Made by a program: the position numbers and the translations under genes. Source: Axinella damicornis (lineage: Eukaryota > Porifera > Demospongiae > Axinellida > Axinellidae). From it: a stretch of 64,000 nt of DNA. The notes beneath the pieces were generated by a model that was given only the letters and a program-made list of their open reading frames with translations, ran no database searches and had not been told where the DNA came from. Of this stretch, positions 54,171-64,000 are shown in pieces. How positions within the stretch are numbered: position 1 is the first letter of the stretch; each line of letters starts with the position of its first letter. Location: the NCBI GenBank assembly GCA_963931865.1, contig OZ007505.1:20746074-20810073 (forward strand), in the 5' to 3' direction.

Positions 54171-55857
54171 GAATTTAAATGAGAGCTCCGATGTGTTGTA
54201 CTCACAGGATGAGAAATAGGGCAAAGCCGGTGATGTAGAAGTTTCTCTGGCCTCGACACTCACGGAGTTGACGATCAATCTTGGAATCCAGGGTGATGTG
54301 GGCATCCGTAGGTAACTCCTGACTGTACTTCACCATCGTACGAACAGAGTCTGTAAATGGTAAAGGAGACACAACAGCTTTGATCTTACCATCGCCTCCC
54401 TCCCTCCCCATCCAAATACCCAGCTTTCAGTTTGAACCATGCAGGAGCCAACGAGCTTCCTAAGGTGACAAAGCGGCATCTAACTCTAACATCATATGCA
54501 AAACATGTCTAGTGGAAGTCCAGCATTGGCCATATTTGGTAGTACGTACTTCATGTGAGGGGTAAATCTGTGAGTGTGAAACTTCAGCGGCTCCACATGT
54601 ACTAGTGTGGTTGGGAAGTGCATTCTTTCGTCCAAGGAGGAGTTATAGGTCTCATGAGCTACTGCTGGGACACAAATGTTGGTGGTCATTAGCTGACTGC
54701 CTGCAATGTGTACTTGCAGGAGCTGCTCACCTTGGTGCTACACTACAATGATGAAGTCCACCTAGGGTGAACTATAGCCTCATTCCCAGCCTTCGCCACC
54801 TCTAGTCTTTGATCACTTGCAGTATGCAAGTACGGAGGGGGAAGGCCTGGGACTCTAGGAGATCTAGTCACGTGGTGACATCAGGTAGGCAGAGGGTAGA
54901 CACACAGGGGACGGTGCTCGCCGAACAATTCAAGTTTCACATCGACCCGTCCCAAGCATCNNNNNNNNNNNNNNNNNNNNNNNNNNNNNNNNNNNNNNNN
55001 NNNNNNNNNNNNNNNNNNNNNNNNNNNNNNNNNNNNNNNNNNNNNNNNNNNNNNNNNNNNNNNNNNNNNNNNNNNNNNNNNNNNNNNNNNNNNNNNNNNN
55101 NNNNNNNNNNNNNNNNNNNNNNNNNNNNNNNNNNNNNNNNNNNNNNNNNNNNNNNNNNNNGACCTTCCCCCGTCCCTCAAGTGATCAGAGACAGGAGGTA
55201 GCTGAATACTTGTCTGCAGTTCCAGTTGGGCAGGCATCCATTCACTTTGAGTATAGGAAATGTTTAATTGGGTGGATAGGTTGTTTTTTCCTCCATCAGA
55301 CCTGATCTAGCATAGCCAAATTAGTCAAGCACTGTGGTCAAAACCAGCAACCTGCTACAAGTTTGACAAAATGAATTCCACCCCCTCGAAGCTTTGTGTA
55401 GATACGAGCTTCACAGCTACGAGCTACGATCTGATTTAGTCAGTCACCTTCTCCCCCCCCCCCCCCCCCCCCCCCCCCACCTCCTCCCATGCCTCACCTA
55501 TAAAGAGCAACACGAGGATGACCAAGATGGAATAGTAGATGGTGGTCCACACCGGTTTGATGGCAGAGAAGATACGCATGCTTAAGATCCATTTCCACCT
55601 GTACCGTGAAGAATGTTTCAAGAGAGTGGTGCATGCTGATCAGCAGTGAGCAGAGCAAGTCTGCAGCAGTGCCAGGGCCTATCATTTACAGCTAGACCTG
55701 CAACCAGGGACCGGGAGGCTAGCTACATGTATATAGCAACTGGGGACAGCATGTACACAACTTACGCTGATGGCTTCAGCAACGGCAGGATCAACAGCAA
55801 AGTGAGGCCGAGCTCCACATAGAGGAATCCGGCAACTGCCGCCCACTGTAGACTCAT
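51572..55857 (-). CDS. BCAP31: B-cell receptor-associated protein 31 homologue
   Basis: Endoplasmic reticulum membrane chaperone and sorting factor. Seven exons: 55857-55766 (MSLQWAAVAGFLYVELGLTL), 55598-55498, 54350-54206, 53741-53591, 53281-53233, 52494-52394, 51622-51572; 690 nt, 229 aa (human about 246). Three membrane segments near residues 7-27, 43-63 and 97-120 match the BAP31 fold, with the family motif RNFYITGFALFLILVIHRLL. A coiled coil follows (EYDRLAEENQKLQ). The end ESKKDQ places lysines at -4 and -3, a dilysine ER-retrieval signal. Every junction is GT-AG and the phases agree. The 200-N gap lies in intron 2 and does not touch exons. A long (CA)n tract abuts the exon 4 acceptor. 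A truncated second copy lies 260 bp downstream in the same direction. Confidence 0.9.
52262..52311. repeat. GACT/GACA simple repeat
   Basis: Tetranucleotide GACT units after GACAGACAGACGACAG, followed by GGACAAAACCGATTGC and a CGCG-rich palindrome (52336-52365). This is possibly the tail of an interspersed repeat. Confidence 0.7.
52754..53201. repeat. 51-bp minisatellite, nine units, in BCAP31 intron 5
   Basis: Units start with CCCAGGCCTGGGA at 52754, 52805, 52856, 52907, 52958, 53009, 53060, 53111 and 53162. Units are almost identical, mostly differing at one A/G position. Because 51 is a multiple of three, long open frames cross it on both strands; they are not genes. The palindromic CATTCCCAGGCCTGGGA matches the tips of the local hairpin MITE family. 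Confidence 0.95.
53757..53934. repeat. (TG)n/(CA)n microsatellite at the BCAP31 exon 4 acceptor
   Basis: A TG tract on the + strand, hence CA in the gene's sense, ends about 15 nt before the exon 4 acceptor (53742-53743), leaving only CTCGCACATCCTCAG as the 3' splice region. Confidence 0.95.
54133..54169. repeat. 37-base G homopolymer in BCAP31 intron 3
   Basis: An uninterrupted G run on the + strand, 36 nt past the exon 3 donor. A C run of 26 at 55453-55478 lies 19 nt past the exon 2 donor. Confidence 0.9.
54961..55160. other. Assembly gap (200 N)
   Basis: A run of exactly 200 N in intron 2 of BCAP31. Translated frames across it are artefacts. Confidence 1.
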
Positions 55858-56284
55858 TACCAACGTTCACAAGTACTGATAAATTATAAGACAGAGATTC
55901 AGTCAGGGACAGAGGGAGAAACACATTTTCAGAGCACACCCTTGTGGTATATTAAATATAGCACTGCCCGTTTGTGGGATTGCAGAAGCTGACGTGTAAT
56001 GGTGCAGGTCACTTACGTTACGTGCATTTGTGCTCACCTGAGCTGAGTCACTTTCCAGGTCTATGCTGACTATGGCAGCTCCACGATCAGACACGTCAAC
56101 GTCTTCCAGGGTCACAGTGGCATACCGTAAATAATAGCCTATCCAATTATGAAGAACCGACAAAATTAAAAGAGTTGTTGACAATGTTGTCATGACGACA
56201 TAAACTATACTCCAGGTGTGAGTTTGTATATCGAAATCGGCAGGTATAAATACGTGCACAAGTGGGCACAGCTTCCTAGCTACC
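55858..56284. promoter_or_regulatory. Divergent intergenic region between BCAP31 and the EF-hand gene
   Basis: 427 bp separate the two start codons, which face away from each other. No TATA box was identified. A minus-strand frame here has a hydrophobic stretch but no family likeness and probably is 5' untranslated DNA. Confidence 0.5.
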
Positions 56285-58599
56285 ATGTCATACGAATGTG
56301 ATCTCAGACGTCTCTTCCGACCCTCTGTGGACCACCTGCCCCCCTCTGAGCAGCTGCGGTTCTACCGACAGAGGGACCTAGTTCCCTCCCACCTGCACCG
56401 GCTGGGAACAGGCATATTTGGGAGTGAGCCTGTGAGGAGGAAAAGAGTGTTTGATGCATCCCTGTACTCTCCGCCATACAAGACACCCCACAGTGCACTA
56501 ATAAGGAGGGCTTTTGATGGGAGACCAGTTCCATTAGTTGCAGACAGTCGGGAAAAATTGGATGCTGGATTCAGCAAGGAGAAGGCACTTGTGTCTTTTC
56601 ATAGTCGGTTGGATTCTGGGCAAGCTGTTGGGAAGGGCATTACCGAGTACCGGAAGTGGCTATCTGATAGGCAGCATATGAGATCAAATCTGGAGAGGAT
56701 GGGTGCTAATGAGCAATGGCTGCTCTCCAAGGAACGAACTCCCTTGGAAAACACCCTTCTTTCTCAATTGAAAGAGAAGGGAAAAGCCACCACGACTACA
56801 ACAACACCAGACACCCAGCAATCTGAGGTAAGTAGTATATTGGTCTTAACTTGATCAGTGTAGTCTGGCCTTGCAGACTTACTGCCTAGGCAACTAATTC
56901 ACACCCGTATATGTATGTTTGCAAACATACTTGATTGCTGAATGTGCTTAGTGCCTGCCACAGCAATCCTAATGTGTCTGCCTGGCTTGTATCCCAACAT
57001 CCACCTGCAGCCATGCACTGGGACTTCAAAGGGTACTGCTAAACCAACTACTCTGAATAGTTCCAAAAGGAGGTCGAGGTACAAGAAACAAATGCTGAAA
57101 GAGGTGTCCCTTCTGGAGCAACACCTCACAAAACATCGGCAAAGATTGGCTGTGCTTCTCATGACGGTCGACAGGAACAGAGACTATCTCATCACCGTGG
57201 ATGAGTTTCTCATAATAATGGACAAACTAAAGGTTCCAATCAGTCAAGCTGCTATGGAGGTTGTCCTTACTGCTGTCCATACCACAAAGGATGGCCAACT
57301 AGACTACAGGATACTCCTGAATGGCAGCCTTTTGAAAACTGTTGATGATCATTTCCAATGCACAGAAGTAGAAATCACTATTAGTACTGCAGATGAACAC
57401 TTGGGACAAGAACTGCAAGGGGAGGAGGAAGCACAAGCAATGGATACCAATGGACCTCATGATCTGCAAAGGCACTTGCCACCCAGCACCATGGATGGGG
57501 AGAATGGCAGACTCTCTGATGACTACAAGCAGGACGAGCTAAGGCAATTCAATGCTCTTACTGCATACTGCAAGGCTAAGGGAATAGTCCTCAGCTGTGA
57601 CTCGGCTGAAAAAGGTATATTATATTCCTACTGCGTCTAACCCTGTGCATGTCTCCTCCCTGTGTGCATTCACCCCATGCATTAATTCACATGGTGCATG
57701 TTGTGTAGTGTCACTGGCCAGACGTTCGCGGCCCATGAGCCGCAAATGTCTGGCCCGCGAGACTACACGACATGCTAGCAAGATAACATTCGAAGGGGCA
57801 CACGTCATGTGAATCTTTATTGTATCATGCAAAATAGCTAAACTAAAAGATTGTAATTTCTTGCAGCCCTCCTTCTTCCTGCTGACCACCCGAGGAAAGA
57901 GTGCTTGTCTACTCTGAGGCAACCAGGGCTCGTTCACTTTACCTACATTGCTGAGACCTCGGAAGAGGAAAAGGAGCATGAGACAATACGAGAAGAGTTC
58001 GGGGGAGCATACCAGGAGCTTCGTGGCAAAAGGAAGGCTGCTTTCATGAGACTGTCAACTGGTGCTGCAAGAGTGAAGGCAAAGACAGACTGCTGGTTGA
58101 CATTTAGGGAATTTCAGAAGCTCACAAAGTAAGATTGTTTTCCCGTGACTAATAAGACAGTGTCTACATTAGTAAATGTGGCTCTAATTTAATTATCTTA
58201 TTTTACATACTGAAATTTGAGTGTGTCACAAGTTTTCTCGATCTGTTCCCATAGAGCTGTCAACATCACGATGTATACAATGTCATTACACCATTCTTTG
58301 CATACACACACCATTATAGGCACATCAGTTCTCGGCCTGGCTTCAAGTATAACTACCATGGACTTCCAGACAATAACGCATTTTGGGCAGGTGCCCTGCT
58401 AGACAAACTGCGATTATGGCAACCATCAGAGACCTTGCTGGACAAGCCATACTCCCTCTACAACATATTCCAGCCAGTACAGCACCCAAAGATCTCCAAT
58501 CCCCATTCCCCCATTGTTGAGCAGAGAACATCGTGGCCAGAAAATGAGAGTGGATATGTCCAGTTTGGGGGTCAAAGCAGGAAGAGATACCACATTTAA
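56285..58599 (+). CDS. EFCAB12: EF-hand protein, EFCAB12-like
   Basis: Four exons: 56285-56827, 57011-57614, 57867-58128, 58320-58599; GT-AG junctions with agreeing phases; 562 aa, ending KRYHI. Exon 2 encodes a calcium-binding loop at about residues 235-246 (DRNRDYLITVDE), with acidic or oxygen ligands at positions 1, 3, 5, 9 and 12, and a second, degenerate hand (TTKDGQLDY). The N-terminal part is rich in arginine and proline (RLFRPSV...PPYKTPHSALIRRAFDGR). The last exon has a Trp/Asn-rich stretch (NNAFWAGALLDKLRLW). This layout matches what I recall of EFCAB12, a poorly studied protein; the assignment is by memory and the family could be a relative. Intron 2 holds a small hairpin (57703-57768). 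Confidence 0.7.
57703..57768. repeat. Small hairpin repeat in the EF-hand gene intron
   Basis: Arms GGCCAGACGTTCGCGGC and GCCGCAAATGTCTGGCC around CCATGA, with outer GTAGTGTC/GACTACAC. Arm-like words also occur near 50755 and 50955. Confidence 0.6.
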
Positions 58600-58873
58600 C
58601 TGTTCAATGCATGTATTCACAGGAACTTTGTAGTGTTGATTGCATCAGGACAATGCAGATTGGGAGCCAAAACATGAGGTCCATGACTCATGTATTTCTT
58701 CTATGTACGCACGCAAATAGAGTGCTACATAGTCATAATATTATTTGTTTTTGTAAGCAGAACAAAATTACTGTTGGAATTTGTTTTGAAACTCCGGGCA
58801 GATACATGCATCAATACGTTCAGACTATAATGAAAGATCATACTGATCGTCGTACATGCACAGATGCAATAAT

Positions 58874-59953
58874 TTATCCTCTGCACAGAGCATCACTATC
58901 AGCCGCGTCCAAATATTCTCGGTATCTATCTCTACACTCATTTTCTGCTCCAATCCAGTGACAGACCAACATAAAATCAACAGGGCTCAATCGAGCAGCC
59001 ACATTGAAATTTCCTTGCACACTTGCAGAAGAAACTGCGTCTCTGTTTCCTGACAGGACACCCACTATTCTTCTATCATACTTTTCAGTCCTCTTGTTGT
59101 AGTCCCACGCATACAGACCAGCACCTGACGACCCATGCCATGCGTCTCCACGAAAATAGATCAAACGCGGTGATTCAGTCTCGATGTTGGTCTCCACATA
59201 CCACAGAGCGTTGCGACTCTTATCATCTGGGAAGCTCACATATTCGACCTTTGAACCAGCTCCATGCAAAATCTTTCTGCCATTACAGAACATTCCACTC
59301 AGACCTGGCGGGATAAAAGCTCGCTCTCTCCCTAAATCTTCCAACACTTCCAACACAGCAACGTCGTAATCGTCCCAGTCAGTGTACTGATGCTCTCCAG
59401 CCTCTGTGAGGTTCTTCCACTGAGAGGGGACAAAGAACCTCCTTACAAAGTACCACTTGGTGCTCCCACTGGGTTGAACATACCCCGCCCTGAGGAAGTA
59501 CAGGGCTGCTTGCCTGTATCTGTGCCCATCGTGAACGCAATGGGCGGCAGTGAGGACGTGCCTGGGGGAGACCAGCATCCCGGAGCAACCCGTAGAGACT
59601 CTTACGACTGCAGTGTACGGGAACTTGGTTCCGTCAGTGGCTGGGTCTAGGCGTACCCTGTCGTCTGCACCGTAAACGATGCGTTTGCGACGAAGAGGCG
59701 AATGTCGAATTTGGTGAGGTTGATGCACCAGGTCGTAAGGCAGGGGGACTGTCACATGTTCGACCTCGGTGTGTCCGCTGGTCACCCAGAACGTTTCCCA
59801 ACTCAGAGTGTGCTCGATCTCCCCTTTTCCATGATTGGCTGTATGGGCATCGTCATTTCCAGTTGGGGCTGCGTAAGATCGTTCCAGTAAACAGATGAAC
59901 AGGAGTACCCACAGCAGCAAGCCTCTTGTTCCTCCAAACCTACACGACGACAT
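58874..59953 (-). CDS. Secreted serine protease, PRSS23/PRSS35-like
   Basis: Single exon. The start at 59953 (MSSCRFGGTRGLLLWVLLFI) gives 359 aa with a signal peptide ending near SYAA; an alternative Met at 59974 adds seven residues. A basic RRKR site at residues 88-91 precedes IVYGADD, the expected start of the mature protease. The catalytic triad of the trypsin fold is visible: His138 in LTAAHC, Asp197 in DDYDVAVLEV, Ser276 in GSSGAG. The insertion-rich stretch between His and Asp (WYFVRRFFVPSQW) is typical of PRSS23/35. Unlike PRSS35, the serine is retained, so the enzyme should be active. It is divergent with ATRIP. Confidence 0.85.
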   Translation of the reverse strand: MSSCRFGGTRGLLLWVLLFICLLERSYAAPTGNDDAHTANHGKGEIEHTLSWETFWVTSGHTEVEHVTVPLPYDLVHQPHQIRHSPLRRKRIVYGADDRVRLDPATDGTKFPYTAVVRVSTGCSGMLVSPRHVLTAAHCVHDGHRYRQAALYFLRAGYVQPSGSTKWYFVRRFFVPSQWKNLTEAGEHQYTDWDDYDVAVLEVLEDLGRERAFIPPGLSGMFCNGRKILHGAGSKVEYVSFPDDKSRNALWYVETNIETESPRLIYFRGDAWHGSSGAGLYAWDYNKRTEKYDRRIVGVLSGNRDAVSSASVQGNFNVAARLSPVDFMLVCHWIGAENECRDRYREYLDAADSDALCRG

Positions 59954-60112
59954 GCTCGAGCCTCGAACTCTCATGAGCTCAGCAATAGCTGCGAGGCGCA
60001 GCAGCGCGATCGCGAGCGGCCTTTTGTTACACTGCCGGCCGGAAGTAGAGGCGCGCGTGCGAGGAAAGGGGCGGAACAACCAGTACAAATTATTTCCCGT
60101 GCGCACGTGTTT
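59954..60112. promoter_or_regulatory. Divergent promoter region, protease / ATRIP
   Basis: 159 bp between the two genes, very GC- and CpG-rich (GCGCGATCGCGAGCGGCC), with no TATA box. CCGGAAGT at 60040-60047 is a consensus ETS/GABP site, common in bidirectional animal promoters. Confidence 0.55.
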
Positions 60113-63100
60113 ATGTTGATCATGAAACGAGGATTTATATACTCAGCTCATGGACAGCAGTCCCAGAGAGGAGCTGGGCATCAGAACATCCACTCCAGAC
60201 AACAGGGTTCTTTTGTGTCCCCTCGGAAACGTAAGAGATCCCCGGAACCTTTACATCACGGGAGTGAGGCTGGCTTGAGTGCTAGTGGCTGTCCGAGTGG
60301 TGCTGGTAGGGGGTTGCCTGTGGAAAGAAGACCCAAAGCTTCAAGACAAGTTGGAGAAGATCCATTTGAGGAAGAAGATGGTCTTGACGAGCTGGGTACA
60401 GCTGCATTAGAACAGTATGAACTGACACAAAGAGAGCATAGCAATACCCCCAGTCCCATTCCAGGCCCATTGCCAGTGTCTCCATTCCGTGCCCCCATTC
60501 CAGCATCGTCGTCTATAAATCAACCTGCTGGTACCAGCTTCCGTGCTAGCACACATGCGCCAAATCCAAACCCAATCTTGAGTGGTACACAGAAATGGGG
60601 TAACCCCTATCAATCACATACCAATCAACCCCAGCAGAGTGTTGCTGAAGGTGGAATTCATCGAAATGAAAGCACTAATGTACCTACGAGTTCGCCTACA
60701 CCTTCCACAAATTTGGAAGTCGAAAAGCAAGAGTTTGCGGAAAGAATTAGGCATTTACAAGAACAAAATTACACCAAAGACGGTGAAGTGAAGGTGCTGA
60801 GGAGTGAAAAGGAGAGGCTGGTTGGAGAGCTGAGGAAACGGGAGGAGCAAATGCACGAGCTTCACACTAGGTTGCTGTCAGAGCAGAAGACAAAGGAACA
60901 GCAGCTCTCTAAGGAGAAAGCATCTCTTTCAACGCAGTTGCAGTTTAAAGAACAGGAGGTCCTTGCTCTAAGACAGAAGTGTGCACTCCTTGAGCAGAAA
61001 CAAAGACCGTCTTTACAGCCAGTATCTCCGGTCCCCTCCTCTGTGTTACCGCAAACGATCAGTTCCTCCATCAAAAGCCGGTCATTGTCTTCAAGCGCTA
61101 GCAAAGAGGCACAAGTTTGTTTCCTCTCGACTGAAACCTTCATGCCACTCTCTCAGATGGCCACCACTGAGGTGACACCAGTCCAAGTGGGACAGAAGAG
61201 GAGCTCCCAGGACGGAGGGGAGGATTTTGCCGTGAACAATACACCAAAACTGAAGAGTGCAAAGAGGTCGCCTACCGTGGAAGATAGGAATGGTGTACAT
61301 GCTTCGAAGAAGGTAATCATCACAACTTCAAACACCTCTATTGCACCGCCTTCTCTCACTGAACTATCCAGTGTTGAAGAGGTTCAACACCCTTCCCAAC
61401 GGAACACACCCTTGAGAGATCGCATCCAGGACAGTGATCCACCAGTAGTCTTGAAGGTGCCAAACAAAGAGCTAGATGGTGCACAATTGCTGATGTTACT
61501 CATTCAGTACGATCTGCTTAAAGTGCCAGAGTTCGTGTCCAGAGATTTGTCGTCGGACGAAGAGCAATCAGCTACTGAGCAGCAACCGGACGACCTCGAT
61601 GATGAACCATCTGAATCTTCAACAAAACTGACAGGACTTTTATCTCTGCTGAACCTCAGGCAGCAAAGCCAAGACTCTTTCACTGTTTTTCCAAACATCC
61701 TCACAACTCCCATATCAGCGGATGAATCTGGAAACCTTCAGGATAGCTTCACCAGCTACAAGGTCCTGAATCCCAAACGTGGAAATGCTCCTCATACGCC
61801 GGTCAGAAAGTTAAATATTCGACCTCCAAAGCCCCACACTTGTGGCAGAACTGACGTATCAAAATCGAGATCAAGGCAGGCAGTAGCAGGTCCCATGAAG
61901 GCCCTCTCCGCGTCCAACACACCAGTCCTCTCGCATAGCCTCCTAGGAGAGGACGTGAATGCTTCTTTGGCCGGCAGTATAGACAGAAGTGAACTAGAAA
62001 AGAACATTGCATCATTTCTGCGTTGTGCAGATTCTTCCAAATTTTCACGAATGGGAAGCAGCATTTCTTCACTCTCGCCAATTTCGTTTTCAGCAGTTAC
62101 TCGATCTCCTGATCCAAGTACACTCCTACTTCATCAAATTGGTGACATTATTGTTCAATACCACAGCGATCAGCTAGCCAAGGCCAAAGCTTCAACCTTG
62201 AATGCCAGTGGCTTGTTAGATGTGGGAGAAATTGTGGACAGTTCGAGTATAACTTCACCCAAGTCCAGTGTCGGGAGTACCATCTCAAGCAAGACGAGTT
62301 CAGAGCTAACCTCCCCTCCGAAGGCAGACCAAGATTTGGCCTCACAAGCGCTGGAGCTACTCGAAATACTCGTCACTTACAGCAAAGCTGTCAGGGAGCA
62401 AATCTTGATGCAGCCTCCCAAGTTTTCGATGGATAGCAGGTCATCGTCAGCAATGGGTTTTAACTACCAGGAAACGGAAAGTAGCAATGTGTCAGAGGGG
62501 GAGAGCATGGCTGTCGAAGTTAAGGACAACTTGAGAACCGAAGAAAGTGCCGATAAGGCTCCACATGAAGTAGAACAGTCGCCACATTTGGTTGAGAGGG
62601 AACACCCCCAAGCAATTACCCCTGTTTATAGGAATGTTGTTCAGAGAAAGGTTGGTCCGTCCTCAACTTCTCATACAACTACGTAACAATTATATTGCTC
62701 ATACTTTACTGGCTTGGTTATTTTCTTCACCACAGGAAGCCCAATGGAAGGGAATTCAACTTGTTCAGATGAAGCCATCAATGGCGTCCTTTTCGGGCAA
62801 TGTCTGGTCGGCCCAAAAACAGGTATGTGTTGAGCTAATGTCACAATCATGGGGTCACGTCCCTTCCCATGGGATGGGACTGAGGATGGGTAATGGTATT
62901 TCCCCTTGTTTCTTAGCTTTTTTATGGAGTAGGCCACCACTAAATCCTGGAGATCGAATTTTTTTTCTTGCCATAGGCCTACGTACATCTTGATGATGTG
63001 AGGTGATTATCTGCTGTTTCATGTGTGTGCTACAGAGTGGAGTGGAGTTTGGCGCACTCTCAGATGGTCTGCCCTATCCTACACCCCTCAACCAAACCTC

Positions 63101-64000
63101 AAGAGGCTGTGGCCAGCTGTTTACCGTTCTTCTGGAACTCCCTGCCCCGCCGTGGGTAGGTGCACACACACACACAGTCTATATACGGTTTTTGTTCGGC
63201 TCACTGTCAGTAGAGTAGGTACTTGTCCGCATGTAGACTTCCTCAGTGAGGTTTGAAGGTACTTTGCAATTAAAGGAGATCTTGCCACGCCTTGCACGTG
63301 TCTGACTTGCCATTGGCAAGTTTGAATTTGGCGGTTAACTTAAGTTGGGTAACTTGGTTCAGGACCATCCACACAGAGAGAATACCAAACCATCCCTACA
63401 CGTGCACGAAGCAGAAAAAAATGGCAGTAGGGCTTAAGTGCTACCTGTTACATATCTTGCAGAGGGAAGCAGTGGAGAATACTGTGATGTGCCTGAAGAT
63501 TCTGAGCGCTTTGGCCGAAGACTGCTCCAGTGACAATCTCGCAAGGTGTGCCATTTGTTGCTTCAATGGTTGATTATTATTTTGCATGTCTCCTTGACCC
63601 CCTCCCTTTTCTATCCTGGCCCTTGATCCATGAGCTACTGAATCAACTTTCCAGAAGCTCAAATCAATTTGTTAAACACATCAATAGCTGCTCAAAACTG
63701 GCAAAAAGAAACTCCCCAGCAGCCTTTTGGCCCTTTGCTATAATGGAACTGACTAGAGCCCCACCCACATTGCTACCAAGGATGACAAGTATTGTATTTC
63801 CTGCTTCAAGTTGCTTTTTTGCACTTTTCCTATAAAACATCCTTTGAGATATTTTGTCTGCTGCTTCTTGCAGGTTCTCTCCCCTGTTGGAGGAGGAGAC
63901 CATCGGGATCTGCCTGGACAAGGAGGACCCTCGGGTCACTCTGGCCGTGCTGAGTCTACTGACACACATTGTGAAGTCTCCCACCATTACAAGCCTACTC
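60113..64000 (+). CDS. ATRIP: ATR-interacting protein (ATRIP), partial at the window end
   Basis: Partner of ATR kinase that brings it to RPA-coated single-stranded DNA. Exons: 60113-62650, 62736-62822, 63036-63155, 63463-63545, 63874 to beyond 64000; phases agree. The start is ATG 60113 or 60122; only GTG precedes them in frame. An acidic RPA-binding motif lies near residues 84-102 (FEEEDGLDELGTAALEQYE), comparable to the human ATRIP acidic helix. The ATRIP coiled coil follows at about residues 200-300 (HLQEQNYTKDGEVKVLRSEK; QLQFKEQEVLALRQKCALLE), needed for oligomerisation. A long Ser/Thr-rich, low-complexity part follows. The later exons (LFTVLLELPAPPW, VMCLKILSALAEDCS, LSLLTHIVKSP) resemble the helical C-terminal half that contacts ATR. 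The 2.5-kb first exon is unusual for a gene whose other exons are near 100 nt. Confidence 0.88.

Noticed and set aside
55903..56286. 127-residue minus-strand frame with a hydrophobic segment
   Set aside because: Lies between two divergent genes, overlaps the start of the EF-hand gene by chance (CATG), and shows no family likeness.
59379..59650. Frames overlapping the protease gene (including + strand 59390-59650)
   Set aside because: Shadows of the protease reading frame, which carries the full catalytic triad.

Overview
The window is animal nuclear DNA: genes are split by many short GT-AG introns, there are long (CA)n tracts and hairpin-type mobile elements, and the genes are animal ones (an axonemal dynein heavy chain, BCAP31, an EF-hand protein, a PRSS23/35-like protease, ATRIP). 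The coiled-coil plus fibrinogen-like secreted family in the first 47 kb reminds me of families expanded in sponges and cnidarians, so a sponge or another early-branching animal is my best guess. That guess is from memory, not from a search. One 200-base N gap and several long homopolymers show a draft assembly.

Region 1 (1-17.6 kb): the 3' part of a DNAH6-like inner-arm dynein heavy chain on the + strand, 29 placed exons from the microtubule-binding tip to the stop codon. Its 7.5-kb intron 9 (3088-10543) holds a 1.4-kb near-perfect palindrome, a complete opposite-strand gene (copy A of the secreted family) and a 1.56-kb inverted-repeat element inside an intron of that nested gene.

Region 2 (17.6-48.6 kb): six more minus-strand copies of the nested gene (B-G). 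Five share one layout: signal-peptide exon, three coiled-coil exons, then one large exon with fibrinogen-like cysteine motifs and a cysteine-rich C-terminal domain. Every internal junction is phase 1. D, E and G are open; A, B, C and F carry frame-breaking changes. Pieces of the dynein host travelled with the copies: exon 10 alone (26.4, 42.8, 47.4, 48.1 kb), a run of exons 10-25 plus 7 nt of exon 26 (33.1-39.3 kb), and decayed exons 2, 7, 8 and 28. B+C and D+E look like one two-gene block copied as a unit. Recent small elements with target-site duplications sit in the introns, and paralogous copies show the empty sites.

Region 3 (49.4-55.9 kb, minus): two tandem BCAP31 genes. The upstream one is complete (7 exons, 229 aa, C-terminal dilysine motif); the downstream one has only the three membrane-domain exons. 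Region 4 (56.3-64 kb): an EFCAB12-like EF-hand gene (+), a single-exon PRSS23/35-like secreted serine protease (-), and ATRIP (+), which runs off the window. The protease and ATRIP share a short GC-rich divergent promoter region.
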